Shown here piece by piece: positions 6,474 to 14,064 of a stretch of 28,403 nucleotides of DNA. The stretch lies in assembly GCA_934552825.1 (NCBI GenBank), contig CAKTEQ010000007.1:1-28403 (forward strand), written 5' to 3'. The number at the start of each line of letters is the position of its first letter. Within the stretch, counting starts at the first letter, position 1. Under the pieces are notes generated by a model. That model was not told the origin of the DNA and ran no database searches. It was given only the letters and a program-made list of their open reading frames with translations. The DNA is from an uncultured Oscillospiraceae bacterium. Lineage in GTDB: Bacteria; Bacillota; Clostridia; Oscillospirales; Oscillospiraceae. The position numbers and the translations under genes were made by a program.

Positions 6474-8054
6474 TTATACAAGCTCCATATATCTCAGGTT
6501 GCAGGTAACGTTGTTGAGAATATGGGGATTTTTCACCGTCTCCGTGTTGTAGCACACGCCGATGCCGAACTCAGATGTTGGCAGCATAAGGAAGTTGTCG
6601 ATAAGATAATTCTGGATACCTTTGCTCGCCGCCACGCGCTCGGACTCAACAAGGGAGGTCTTCAGCGTGTGTATATACTCCTGAAGCTCCGCCTCGTCCG
6701 GCATAGCTGTCTCGCCGAAATAATATGTCCCCTCATAGACATACATGCTGAACCACGGCTCCCCGTCAGGTATGCCGTCAAGCTGGCGCATCATTATAAT
6801 ATCGGTGCTGTACGGATCTTCAATGTATGTGCCGATAGCCGTCGCCATGGATGCGCCCTCGATCTCAAGGTTAATGCCAACCTTGGAGAGATACTGCTGG
6901 AGTATCTCCGCCTGGGAATATATCTCAGAGAGGTTATAGCACAGGTACTTTAGGGTGATGTCTCCGTCCTTATATCCGGCGTCCTCAAGGATCTGGCGTG
7001 CCTTTTCCGGATTATATTCATATGTATGCCCCGCTTCAAAGCCGAGCAGGCCCTCAGCATATGGAGACTTCGCCGTCTTGCCCAATACTCCGAAAGCGGC
7101 ATCCGTCATCGACTCTGTATCCACAGCATAGCAGATAGCCTCACGCACCGCCTTATCCTTAAGCGCCTCGCACTTGGGCGAGAAGATTATCATAGCCACG
7201 GAGTTCGCCCACGCAACGTCGCCGGAGACGTTCTTGATATCCCCGTTAAGCGCTGCTGCCGTGTCGATCTCGGAGGTGTTCAGCGCGATATCGATAGCGC
7301 CGCTCTCCAGATCTATCATCATTGTGGTCTGGTCTGTATAGCCGACGGCGTTTATCCTGTCAGCCTGGAATGAGTCCTCCCCCCAGTAGTCATCCCGCTT
7401 CTCCATGGATATGGACGCATCCTTAGCGTATTCAACGACCTTATACGGTCCGGAGCCGTTCACGCTGGCGGGATCATACCAGTCCGGACTGTCGCCCAAC
7501 CCCTCAACGAAGCTCTTGTCGAGGATATATATGTTCAGCTTATTCAGTCCGGGGCCGAAGGTGTTGTCATATACGATGTTTACCGTCATGCCGTCGTCGG
7601 ACACCGTGCACTTATCGGGGTTCATATTCGCGTACCACTGTCCCGTGGGGCTTTCCACCTTGCGGCGGATGGAATAGACAACGTCCTCGCCGGTCATCTT
7701 GTCGCCGTTGGCGAAGAGAATATTGTCCTTCAGCCTGCAGGTGAGTGTCAGATAATCCTCAGACCACTCCCAGGAGTCGAATATCTGGCTGTATATCTCT
7801 CCGTTCTCATCGTAGGTGAACATGCAGTCATAAACCAGGTTGTACGTGCCATAGGAATTAGTCTGCGTCTCCAGGGCGGAGCCGTCCAGTGACCCTGCCC
7901 AGGCAGTGCCGAAATATCCGATGGTTATCTCCCGGTACGCACCGGTATTCTCCGTGTTCTCGCCGGGTGTTTCGCTCTTTTCCCCGCCGCAGCCCATCAG
8001 GCACAGGGAAAGCAGCATCGCAAGCATCAGAATGATCGCCAATGACTTTTTCAT
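6474..8054 (-). CDS. Solute-binding lipoprotein, ABC importer family 5 (DppA/OppA-like)
   Basis: 526-residue extracytoplasmic binding protein tethered by lipid. ATG 8054 follows GGGAGA; an in-frame ATG 45 bases earlier has no ribosome site. The signal peptide (MKKSLAIILMLAMLLSLCLMGCGG) ends in the lipobox LMGC. The mature part begins with an acidic, serine/glycine-rich linker, then the SBP family 5 fold: YREITIGYFG, ETQTNSYGTYNLVYDCMFTY, LKDNILFANGDKMTGEDVVYSI, SGPYKVVEY, and PYAEGLLGFEAGHTYEYNPE. The family binds peptides, nickel, opines, heme or small amines; nothing visible fixes the ligand. Position between the activase and permease genes suggests it captures the substrate of the glycyl radical enzyme. 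Confidence 0.93.
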   Translation of the reverse strand: MKKSLAIILMLAMLLSLCLMGCGGEKSETPGENTENTGAYREITIGYFGTAWAGSLDGSALETQTNSYGTYNLVYDCMFTYDENGEIYSQIFDSWEWSEDYLTLTCRLKDNILFANGDKMTGEDVVYSIRRKVESPTGQWYANMNPDKCTVSDDGMTVNIVYDNTFGPGLNKLNIYILDKSFVEGLGDSPDWYDPASVNGSGPYKVVEYAKDASISMEKRDDYWGEDSFQADRINAVGYTDQTTMMIDLESGAIDIALNTSEIDTAAALNGDIKNVSGDVAWANSVAMIIFSPKCEALKDKAVREAICYAVDTESMTDAAFGVLGKTAKSPYAEGLLGFEAGHTYEYNPEKARQILEDAGYKDGDITLKYLCYNLSEIYSQAEILQQYLSKVGINLEIEGASMATAIGTYIEDPYSTDIIMMRQLDGIPDGEPWFSMYVYEGTYYFGETAMPDEAELQEYIHTLKTSLVESERVAASKGIQNYLIDNFLMLPTSEFGIGVCYNTETVKNPHILNNVTCNLRYMELV

Positions 8055-8108
8055 ATCTCGTCTCCCTTTCATATTTTTATAGTTCAGCCCCTGGTACAAT
8101 TTGTTTAT

Positions 8109-9011
8109 CTATTCCACAGCGCCAACGAGACGCCGCAGATACGCCATGCGTTCCTCGAGCCCGGCAGCCGCGCTATCGCTGTGCTTTTCATATTTCCGCT
8201 CCAGCCTTACATACTTGCTCTCGCACAGACCGTTGTATTTGAGCAGTTCAATCTCTTCAACGCCCATCTTTTTTCTTGCGAACTCAGCCACTGCCATGAG
8301 CTCATCCGCGTCGTCGTTGAAGCCAGGTATAACAGGCACTCTCACCCGGACCGGTCTCATCCTTGCTGCCTTTACCGCGTTTTCCAGTATGCGCTCATTC
8401 GTTACTCCCGTGCCCCGGCGGTGCCTCTCCGGGTCAATGCACTTCACATCCATATATACCAGATCCGTCTGCTCAAGTATGCGGCTGAATGTGCTCCAAT
8501 CCGTATAGCCGCAGGTCTCGATGAGGGTACTTATCCCCTCCCGCCGGCAGCTCTCCAGAATGGATACGGCAAATTCAGGCTGCGCCACCGGGTCACCGCC
8601 GGACAGTGTCACACCGCCGCCGGAGGTCTCATAGAACCTTCTGTCCCTTACAATCTCCCGGGTCACTTCCTCTGCCGTCATCATTCTTCCCATCAGGCTC
8701 CGCGCCCCCGCCCTGCAGGCAGGAACGCAGGCGCCGCAGCCGCTGCACCTCTCCCGGTCCGTCACGACGCGCTCTTCGGATATTTCTATTGCCTTGTTCC
8801 CGCAGATCATGACACAGGCTCCGCACAAAGTACACTTGTCGGCAAAATAGAATATTTCCGGTCTGCGCCGCTGGGATTCCGGGTTCTGGCACCAGAAGCA
8901 GCGCAGAGGGCAGCCTTTTAGGAATACGGTCGTTCTTATTCCCGGACCGTCGTGGATGGAAAAGCGCTGAATGTTGTACACCATCCCCCCATCCGTCCGG
9001 CTTTGTGTCAT
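8109..9011 (-). CDS. Glycyl-radical-enzyme activating protein (radical SAM)
   Basis: Installs the glycyl radical on the partner enzyme encoded just upstream, using S-adenosylmethionine. Residues from ATG 9011: the radical-SAM motif Cys34-X3-Cys38-X2-Cys41 (GCPLRCFWCQNPES), then an inserted bis-4Fe-4S ferredoxin domain (CTLCGACVMIC 60-70 and CSGCGACVPAC 89-99). The SAM-binding GGEP motif reads GGDP. The ferredoxin insert is typical of activases for eliminase or decarboxylase glycyl radical enzymes and is absent from PflA. The exact start is uncertain: GTG 9020, ATG 9011 or ATG 8984 are in frame; GGGAG precedes the first two. Confidence 0.93.
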   Translation of the reverse strand: MTQSRTDGGMVYNIQRFSIHDGPGIRTTVFLKGCPLRCFWCQNPESQRRRPEIFYFADKCTLCGACVMICGNKAIEISEERVVTDRERCSGCGACVPACRAGARSLMGRMMTAEEVTREIVRDRRFYETSGGGVTLSGGDPVAQPEFAVSILESCRREGISTLIETCGYTDWSTFSRILEQTDLVYMDVKCIDPERHRRGTGVTNERILENAVKAARMRPVRVRVPVIPGFNDDADELMAVAEFARKKMGVEEIELLKYNGLCESKYVRLERKYEKHSDSAAAGLEERMAYLRRLVGAVE

Positions 9012-9046
9012 TCGCCCCACTCCCTTTCCTTCCTGACTTTTCCGGA

Positions 9047-11437
9047 TCAGAGGTTTTCCTCTGTTCTCGAGATAAGCTCGGCCTGGATATTCTCCGTAAG
9101 TTCTATAAAGAACGCGCTGTACCCCGCCACTCGGACTATGAGGTCGCCGTGCCGCTCAGGGGCGGCCTGGGCGTCCTCGAGAGTCTCCTTATCCACAATG
9201 TTGAACTGAATATGCTTGCCGCCCATGGCGAAATACGTCTCGATGAGTGCCGCGAGCTTTGCTCTGTCTCCGTCATTCTTCAGCGTACCTCCCTGGAACT
9301 TCATGTTCAGGAGCGTGTTCGTGTACTTGCTCTGGTCGATCTTTCCGGCAGAATTCAGCACCGCTGTGGGACCGTTCAGGTCCACGCCCTGCCGGGGCGA
9401 CATGGAGCCGTCCGCCAGGAACTCCCCGGCGAGCCTGCCCGTGGGCAACGCGCCCGTATATTTTCCGGAAGGGCCATGGCGGCTGACCGAATATGCCGCC
9501 GGGACATAGTGCGTGCCGAAGCCCGCGTCATAATTCGGATTTTCGTTTATAGAGTCCGCCCACCAGCTGTAGAAATCCGCGGCTATGGAGTCGGCGTAAT
9601 CATCATCGTTGCCGTACTTCGGTGCTGCCATGAGCGTCTCCCGCACATCCTCATAGCCTTCGAAGTTCGCCTTCAGCGCTTTTATCAATGTCTCCTTGGA
9701 TACTGTTTTATCCTCGAAAACGCACTTCTTTATTGCGGCGAGAGAGTCTGTCAGGTCGATTATTCCCGTGGCGTTGTGATACTGTATATTATATTTTGCG
9801 CCGCCGCCCGCGGAGGTTTTGCCCCTGGCGACACAGTCGTCGATAAGCGCGTCCGTGAAGCCCACGGCGCACATATCGTCCCTGATAGCCCGCTGCACCT
9901 TGCAGTATCGGCTCGCCCACTCGGATATGAATACTGTCTGCTTCTTTACGGCGTCGTAAAAGTCATCAAATGTATCGAAGTCCTCGAATCTGCCCGTGTG
10001 TGGACCCACCTGCTGCTGCCCCGCGTAATAATCAAAGCCGTCGTAGAGCGCAAGCTCCAGCGCCTTCGGGTTGTTGAGAAACACCGGGTACCCGGGAGCC
10101 GTGCGCCCCGCGGGCATCGCCTCCACGCAGCCGCCGATGGCGTAGTCATTCGCGTCCTCAAGAGCTATGCCGTACTTCACCATAGTCCCGATATTGGCAC
10201 TGTCGCTGAAGAAGGCGGGATAACCCACACCCGTCGCCACGACCCGGAGCGCCTTGTCGAAGAAGTCCCTCGGCATACCCTTGAAGTACCTCACGGAGAG
10301 GGTGGGATGGGGCATGGGCAGCTCAAGAGCCGCGTCCAAAAACAGGTACGAAAGCTCATTGACTGCGCTGTTGCCCTGCGCGTCCACACCCCCGAGAGTT
10401 ATGTTGTGGAACTGCGCCTCGCCGCTGGTGTTGTTCATGAACGCCTTGCTGCTCAGCTGCCGGAAGCCGTTGAATTTGATCCTGAAGCAGTTTATAAGCT
10501 CCATAGCCTGCTCCCTCGTGAGCCTGCCGCCGTCCACATCGTTTTTGTAGCATTCGTAGCAATACTGGTCCACGCGACCGGGGGAGACGCCGTCGCCCCT
10601 GGATTCGATGTATATGAACGCCTGGGCGAAGTACGTCGCCTGGAGCGCCTCATGGAGCGTCCTCGCCGGGTTTTCCGGCACCCAGTCGCACACCCGCGCC
10701 ATCTCCAGCAGCTCCTGGCGGCGCTTTTCGTCCTGTTCCTTCTCCGCCAGCGTCCTGCAGTGGTCGGCGCACCGGTGTCCATAGGCGATACCGCCCTGGA
10801 GCGCATGCTTCCATCCCTGGAGGTTTTGGGATTTTTTCAAGTCATCATGATCTCTTATCACAAGACTCTTGAGCTCAGCATCGATATCCTCAATGATGCC
10901 TTTGTAGCCCTTCTTGACTACCTTAAAGATCCCGGGGCTGTAATACCCTCCCTGCCTTGAGCGTGTGGTGTTCAGGGCGAAGGCGTTGCTGCCGTCCTCC
11001 CCCAGCACAGAGAGCTGCTTGAGCTCCTCGTCTGTGAAATAATTAAGGAACTGGTCCTCAATGCTCAGCTTGTTCCAAAAACCCGCTATGCGCAGTATCT
11101 CTTTCTGATCCGCCGTATCCTTCGACATTTTCTGAAGTGCCGGCTCATCCTCGGAGGCGTTGAGCAGGAAGCGGGACTCATATTCCGGGTACCATTCGCC
11201 CCACATGGAGTGGCTCGTGTAATTGCCGCATATCAGCTGCCCCTCGTCCAGATAGAGTGGGATGTTCTTCAGGATATACTCCGTCATCATTCCCCGGCGT
11301 ATGGGCGTGGGGTATCCCTCCGATGCGCTCCAGGACTCTGTCGCCAGCTTCGCCCGCTCAAGAGATATCCCCGCGTGCTTTCTGTCCTCCCGCACCTTTT
11401 CCCATATGCGGTGCACCCTGTCCAGCGTCTTTTCCAT
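9047..11437 (-). CDS. Glycyl radical enzyme (PFL-like), substrate unassigned
   Basis: 796 residues from ATG 11437, which has GGAGG 8 bases upstream (another ATG, 11452, lies before that site). An N-terminal PFL domain (SLERAKLATESW, LYLDEGQLICGN) leads to SRGDGVSPGRVDQY. The thiyl-radical loop is GGCVEAMPAGR (Cys437, Glu439), and the glycyl loop near the C-terminus is RVAGYSAFF (Gly772). Cys-X-Glu is the arrangement of eliminases and decarboxylases (glycerol, propanediol and hydroxyproline dehydratases, choline and isethionate lyases, arylacetate decarboxylases); pyruvate formate-lyase has Cys-Cys. The usual GCVEP proline is Ala here. Head of the operon, with activase and importer downstream and a divergent LysR regulator. 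I cannot assign the substrate. Confidence 0.92.
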   Translation of the reverse strand: MEKTLDRVHRIWEKVREDRKHAGISLERAKLATESWSASEGYPTPIRRGMMTEYILKNIPLYLDEGQLICGNYTSHSMWGEWYPEYESRFLLNASEDEPALQKMSKDTADQKEILRIAGFWNKLSIEDQFLNYFTDEELKQLSVLGEDGSNAFALNTTRSRQGGYYSPGIFKVVKKGYKGIIEDIDAELKSLVIRDHDDLKKSQNLQGWKHALQGGIAYGHRCADHCRTLAEKEQDEKRRQELLEMARVCDWVPENPARTLHEALQATYFAQAFIYIESRGDGVSPGRVDQYCYECYKNDVDGGRLTREQAMELINCFRIKFNGFRQLSSKAFMNNTSGEAQFHNITLGGVDAQGNSAVNELSYLFLDAALELPMPHPTLSVRYFKGMPRDFFDKALRVVATGVGYPAFFSDSANIGTMVKYGIALEDANDYAIGGCVEAMPAGRTAPGYPVFLNNPKALELALYDGFDYYAGQQQVGPHTGRFEDFDTFDDFYDAVKKQTVFISEWASRYCKVQRAIRDDMCAVGFTDALIDDCVARGKTSAGGGAKYNIQYHNATGIIDLTDSLAAIKKCVFEDKTVSKETLIKALKANFEGYEDVRETLMAAPKYGNDDDYADSIAADFYSWWADSINENPNYDAGFGTHYVPAAYSVSRHGPSGKYTGALPTGRLAGEFLADGSMSPRQGVDLNGPTAVLNSAGKIDQSKYTNTLLNMKFQGGTLKNDGDRAKLAALIETYFAMGGKHIQFNIVDKETLEDAQAAPERHGDLIVRVAGYSAFFIELTENIQAELISRTEENL

Positions 11438-11529
11438 ATTTAAGACCTCCATTTCAACTCTGCATGACCGCTCCCTTTTTTGCCGCGCGGCATCAGCTTT
11501 TCTTCCTGCTATAAGAATACGATATCACG

Positions 11530-11544
11530 CATTTGTATGAAATG
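11530..11544. promoter_or_regulatory. Possible LysR operator
   Basis: Dyad CATTTGTATGAAATG (CATTT-N5-AAATG) in the 202-base gap between the divergent glycyl radical enzyme and LysR genes. It is the clearest palindrome there and lies about 40 bases upstream of the LysR -35 box and about 100 bases from the enzyme start. It does not follow the canonical T-N11-A exactly. Confidence 0.35.
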
Positions 11545-11584
11545 TCATTTTTTCAGCCCTTTCGTGAAGATAAATCATCCAATA

Positions 11585-11613
11585 TTGACAAAACGTCCTT
11601 TATTATTTATTAT
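11585..11613 (+). promoter_or_regulatory. Promoter of the LysR gene
   Basis: Consensus TTGACA (11585-11590), 17-base spacer and TATTAT (11608-11613), about 26 bases before the ATG at 11640. Confidence 0.7.
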
Positions 11614-11639
11614 CATTTCTGATGAAAGGGGTGGATCCC

Positions 11640-12587
11640 ATGACCTTGCAGCAGATAAAAATATTCCTCTGCGCCGCAGACAGCGAGAGCTTTTCCAGCG
11701 CTGCCGAAAAGCTGTTTGTCGATCCCTCCTCAGTGAGCAAATGCATGACTTCTCTTGAAAAGGAGTTCGATACGAAGCTTTTCCTCCGGAAGGACAATGT
11801 CCTTCAGCTTACAGCCGCCGGCAAGACTCTGCGCCAGCTGGGTCAGCAGCTTCTGGACCAGTACAGCGTACTTAAGGACACCATGTTCACCATGCACTCG
11901 GCTCGCTCCGGCAGCGTCAACATCATGGCATCGACATACCTTTCAGCTCTGCTGCTTCCCTACTGCACCGAATTCAGCCGGGAATACAGCGAAATAAAGC
12001 TGGAGTTCCCCTTCATACCAAATCACGCGTTCTTTGAGCCCATGACTCTCACGGAGCGGGGCGACTGTGACCTCGGCATCTGCGTGACCTCTCCGGACGG
12101 TGAATACCCCGACAGTCTCGAGCGGCTTCCCATCGGAAATGAGGAGTTTTATGTAATGGTCCCGCCAAATCATGACCTTGCCGTCACCGGTGTGAAAAAA
12201 ATTCACTTCTCAGAATTGGCATCTCTCAGTTTTATGCCCACCAGCAGCGTGATGGACCTGCCCATCTTCTCCACGTCATGGGACAGCATCTTCAGCGCCG
12301 TGGCATCCCGCCTTGGAAAGCCTCTGAATTTCATAAAGATAGTCGCCCCGCCGAAGCCGAACGCGGAGCTGTTCATTCTGTCCCGTAAATACCGCGCCGC
12401 GTTCTTCGCACCCAAGTCAATGGCAGCGCCCGCTACCTCCAAGGATTTCTGCCCCATAGACATCATCGGCGCCCCCATCGAGTTTCCTGTTGAAATAGTA
12501 TGGCGGCGTGACTCACAAAACAAAGCGCTGCGGCAGCTTGTGGACTTTGTCCGCCGCCGCATTTCCCAACCGGGCGAAATAAACTGA
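11640..12587 (+). CDS. LysR-family transcriptional regulator
   Basis: 315 residues. The N-terminal winged helix-turn-helix (residues about 3-60: QQIKIFLCAADSESFSSAAE, SVSKCMTSLEKEFDTKLFLR) is typical LysR; the rest matches the effector-binding domain. ATG 11640 is chosen because GGGGTGG stands just upstream; ATG 11622 is in frame but precedes that site. Divergent from the glycyl radical enzyme operon, which it probably controls in response to the substrate or a product, as LysR proteins usually govern the adjacent divergent unit. Confidence 0.92.
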   Translation: MTLQQIKIFLCAADSESFSSAAEKLFVDPSSVSKCMTSLEKEFDTKLFLRKDNVLQLTAAGKTLRQLGQQLLDQYSVLKDTMFTMHSARSGSVNIMASTYLSALLLPYCTEFSREYSEIKLEFPFIPNHAFFEPMTLTERGDCDLGICVTSPDGEYPDSLERLPIGNEEFYVMVPPNHDLAVTGVKKIHFSELASLSFMPTSSVMDLPIFSTSWDSIFSAVASRLGKPLNFIKIVAPPKPNAELFILSRKYRAAFFAPKSMAAPATSKDFCPIDIIGAPIEFPVEIVWRRDSQNKALRQLVDFVRRRISQPGEIN

Positions 12588-12598
12588 GCAGACATAAA

Positions 12599-12644
12599 GA
12601 TCCCCCGGAAAAGCTGCAGCTTTTCCGGGGGATCATGTTTTTTT
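12599..12644 (+). terminator. Terminator after the LysR gene
   Basis: A 36-base perfect palindrome (12599-12634; arm GATCCCCCGGAAAAGC, TGCA centre) followed by seven T residues at 12638-12644. The T-run overlaps the stop codon of the convergent phosphodiesterase gene. Confidence 0.92.
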
Positions 12645-13128
12645 ATTTTTCCTCTTCCCAGTATCCCTGCTCCATATTCATGAACCAGTAATCCAGTTTC
12701 CCCTCTTCTATCTGTATCACGGCACAGGAAAGCCCGTCCCGCCCCGATATGGTCCCAGGGTTCAATATCATAGTTTCTCCACACGTTTCACACCACGCTT
12801 TGTGGGTGTGCCCGAAGAGAACACAGTCCGCCCCCCGTGCCTTTCCCCGCAGATCTGCCAGCCCGCTTTTTACGCCGTATGTATGTCCATGGCAGAGAAA
12901 AAACACTTTTCCCCCCAGCTGCACCGTGAGTTCACGCCGGCCGGCGAAGGCTCCGTCGCAGTTGCCGGCAACTTTGTATATAGGTATATCCGGATATATC
13001 TCCCCCAGCGTCTCGGCGTCTCTGTAATAATCTCCCAGGTGGAAGATCACGTCCGGGGCAATAAATTCAACCGCGCTGCGCATATTCTCCACCGCGCCGT
13101 GACTGTCGGAAAAAACGGATATTTTCAT
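12643..13128 (-). CDS. YfcE/MJ0936-type metallophosphoesterase
   Basis: 161 residues, the usual size of this small two-metal phosphodiesterase family. Metal ligands are all visible: Asp8 and His10 (SDSHG), Asp33 (HLGDY), Asn56 (GNCD), His80 (CHGHTYG) and the GHTH motif (107-109). Family members hydrolyse phosphodiester model substrates; the natural substrate is seldom known. AGGAG lies 9 bases before the ATG. Divergent from the small-protein cluster across about 70 bases, convergent with LysR. Confidence 0.92.
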   Translation of the reverse strand: MKISVFSDSHGAVENMRSAVEFIAPDVIFHLGDYYRDAETLGEIYPDIPIYKVAGNCDGAFAGRRELTVQLGGKVFFLCHGHTYGVKSGLADLRGKARGADCVLFGHTHKAWCETCGETMILNPGTISGRDGLSCAVIQIEEGKLDYWFMNMEQGYWEEEK

Positions 13129-13149
13129 AGTAACTTCTCCTTTGAGGGT

Positions 13150-13180
13150 GAATATAATGTCGTGATGTGAAACATATAAT
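13150..13180 (+). promoter_or_regulatory. Possible sporulation (sigma-E-like) promoter
   Basis: GAATATA (13150-13156) fits the sigma-E -35 pattern KMATATW, and CATATAAT (13173-13180) matches its -10 pattern CATACAMT at 7 of 8 positions. The spacer is 16 bases, one longer than usual. TATAAT within it could also serve sigma-A, but no good TTGACA stands 17 bases upstream. Confidence 0.35.
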
Positions 13181-13197
13181 GCTCCGGAGGTATCGAA

Positions 13198-13443
13198 ATG
13201 AACAACAACGAACTTATGGCCCTCGCCGCTCAGCTAAAGAACGATCCCAGATTTGCCAAGATCCTCAGCGGCAAAGTGCCCCTCAGCTCACTGATATCTG
13301 ACCCTCAGACCTGCGCCGCCGTGGAAGACCTTGCCGGTAAGGCGGGCAATACGGACGCCCGCGCCATCGCCGGGGAGCTGCTGGACGGTCCCGAGGGCGA
13401 AAAAATACGCGCTATACTTAATACTCTCCAAAATAACGGCTGA
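13198..13443 (+). CDS. 81-aa small protein, first of a three-gene cluster
   Basis: GGAGG lies 7 bases before ATG 13198. The product is a soluble, helical, alanine/leucine-rich protein (MNNNELMALAAQLKNDPRF..., ending ILNTLQNNG) without membrane segments. The block NDPRFAKILSGKVPLSSLISDP resembles the ILNDPKSMEQIM block of the next gene, so the two may be distant relatives. It starts a tight plus-strand cluster (20-base gap to the next gene). Function unknown. Confidence 0.75.
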   Translation: MNNNELMALAAQLKNDPRFAKILSGKVPLSSLISDPQTCAAVEDLAGKAGNTDARAIAGELLDGPEGEKIRAILNTLQNNG

Positions 13444-13463
13444 ATTCCAGGAGGTGCTTTGCC

Positions 13464-13802
13464 ATGGACAACATGGAAAACAAAATCAGCGAGATACTCA
13501 ACGACCCGAAGAGCATGGAGCAGATCATGTCCATGGCCAAAGCGCTCTCCGGCGGCAGCAGCCCCGAGCCGCCGCCCAGCAGTGAAATGCCCACCCTTGA
13601 CGGGGATATGCTCGGCAGCATATCCGGTATCCTGAAAAACCTGGATACCTCTTCCGCCGACCATAAGCAGGCGCTTTTGACGGCTCTCGAGCCATACGTG
13701 GACCCCGGGCGCATCAAAAAAGCGCGCCATGCTCTGAAGATGCTCTCTCTGGCGAAGGCCGCCAAGACCGTACTGGGCAGCGGAGGTGATAACGCTGTAT
13801 AA
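13464..13802 (+). CDS. 112-aa conserved clostridial-type small protein
   Basis: ATG 13464 with AGGAGG upstream. The N-terminal helix has the pattern ISEILNDPKSMEQIMSMAKAL, followed by a proline/serine-rich linker (SPEPPPSSEMP) and a C-terminal helical, lysine-rich region (DHKQALLTALEPYVDPGRIKKARHALKM). I recall similar 'ILNDPxSM...' small proteins in Clostridia, usually without a function. Its stop overlaps the ribosome site region of the following gene, so translation is probably coupled. Confidence 0.78.
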   Translation: MDNMENKISEILNDPKSMEQIMSMAKALSGGSSPEPPPSSEMPTLDGDMLGSISGILKNLDTSSADHKQALLTALEPYVDPGRIKKARHALKMLSLAKAAKTVLGSGGDNAV

Positions 13803-14064
13803 CCGCTACATATCGGACTGCGGCAGCCGTCCTTCTCCGCCACCGCCGCCCCGACAGCCCCAGCCATGCCCGCCGCCACCGTGCAAACCTCCTCAGAATC
13901 CCCCGCCGAAAAGCGGCGGACTCCTTGATATGTTCAAGAACCTGAAGATAGACCGGAGCGATATGCTGCTGCTCGCCCTTCTTGCTGTCCTCTGTCTGAA
14001 AGACGGCGAGGATACAGAAAGTCTCCTTATCCTCGCCGCCGTTTTTCTATTCAGTTCAGGCTGA
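13795..14064 (+). CDS. 89-aa proline-rich small membrane protein, apparent CTG start
   Basis: The frame is open from GTG 13786, but that GTG lies inside the ribosome site itself (GGAGG 13782-13786). The properly spaced codon, 8 bases on, is CTG 13795, giving (M)YNRYISDCG..., the form in which I recall such proteins starting. Then comes a polyproline region with cysteines (SPPPPPRQPQPCPPPPCKPP), the segment GGLLDMFKNL, and a C-terminal hydrophobic hairpin DMLLLALLAVLCLKDGEDTESLLILAAVFLF. No ATG or TTG start is available nearby. It overlaps the 112-aa gene by 8 bases. It may be a small envelope or spore-coat-associated protein; that role is inference. Confidence 0.68.
   Translation: MYNRYISDCGSRPSPPPPPRQPQPCPPPPCKPPQNPPPKSGGLLDMFKNLKIDRSDMLLLALLAVLCLKDGEDTESLLILAAVFLFSSG
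14005..14046 (+). terminator. Terminator-like hairpin inside the end of the 89-aa gene
   Basis: GGCGAGGATA (14005-14014) pairs with TATCCTCGCC (14028-14037), followed 4 bases later by TTTTT (14042-14046). It lies entirely within coding sequence, since the stop is at 14062-14064. It would cut off the mRNA before the stop codon if fully efficient. Confidence 0.5.

Noticed and set aside
9005..10960. 651-codon open frame on the plus strand
   Set aside because: It is the exact antisense of the glycyl radical enzyme gene. Its translation is Arg/His/Val-rich without domains, as expected from GC-biased codons read backwards.
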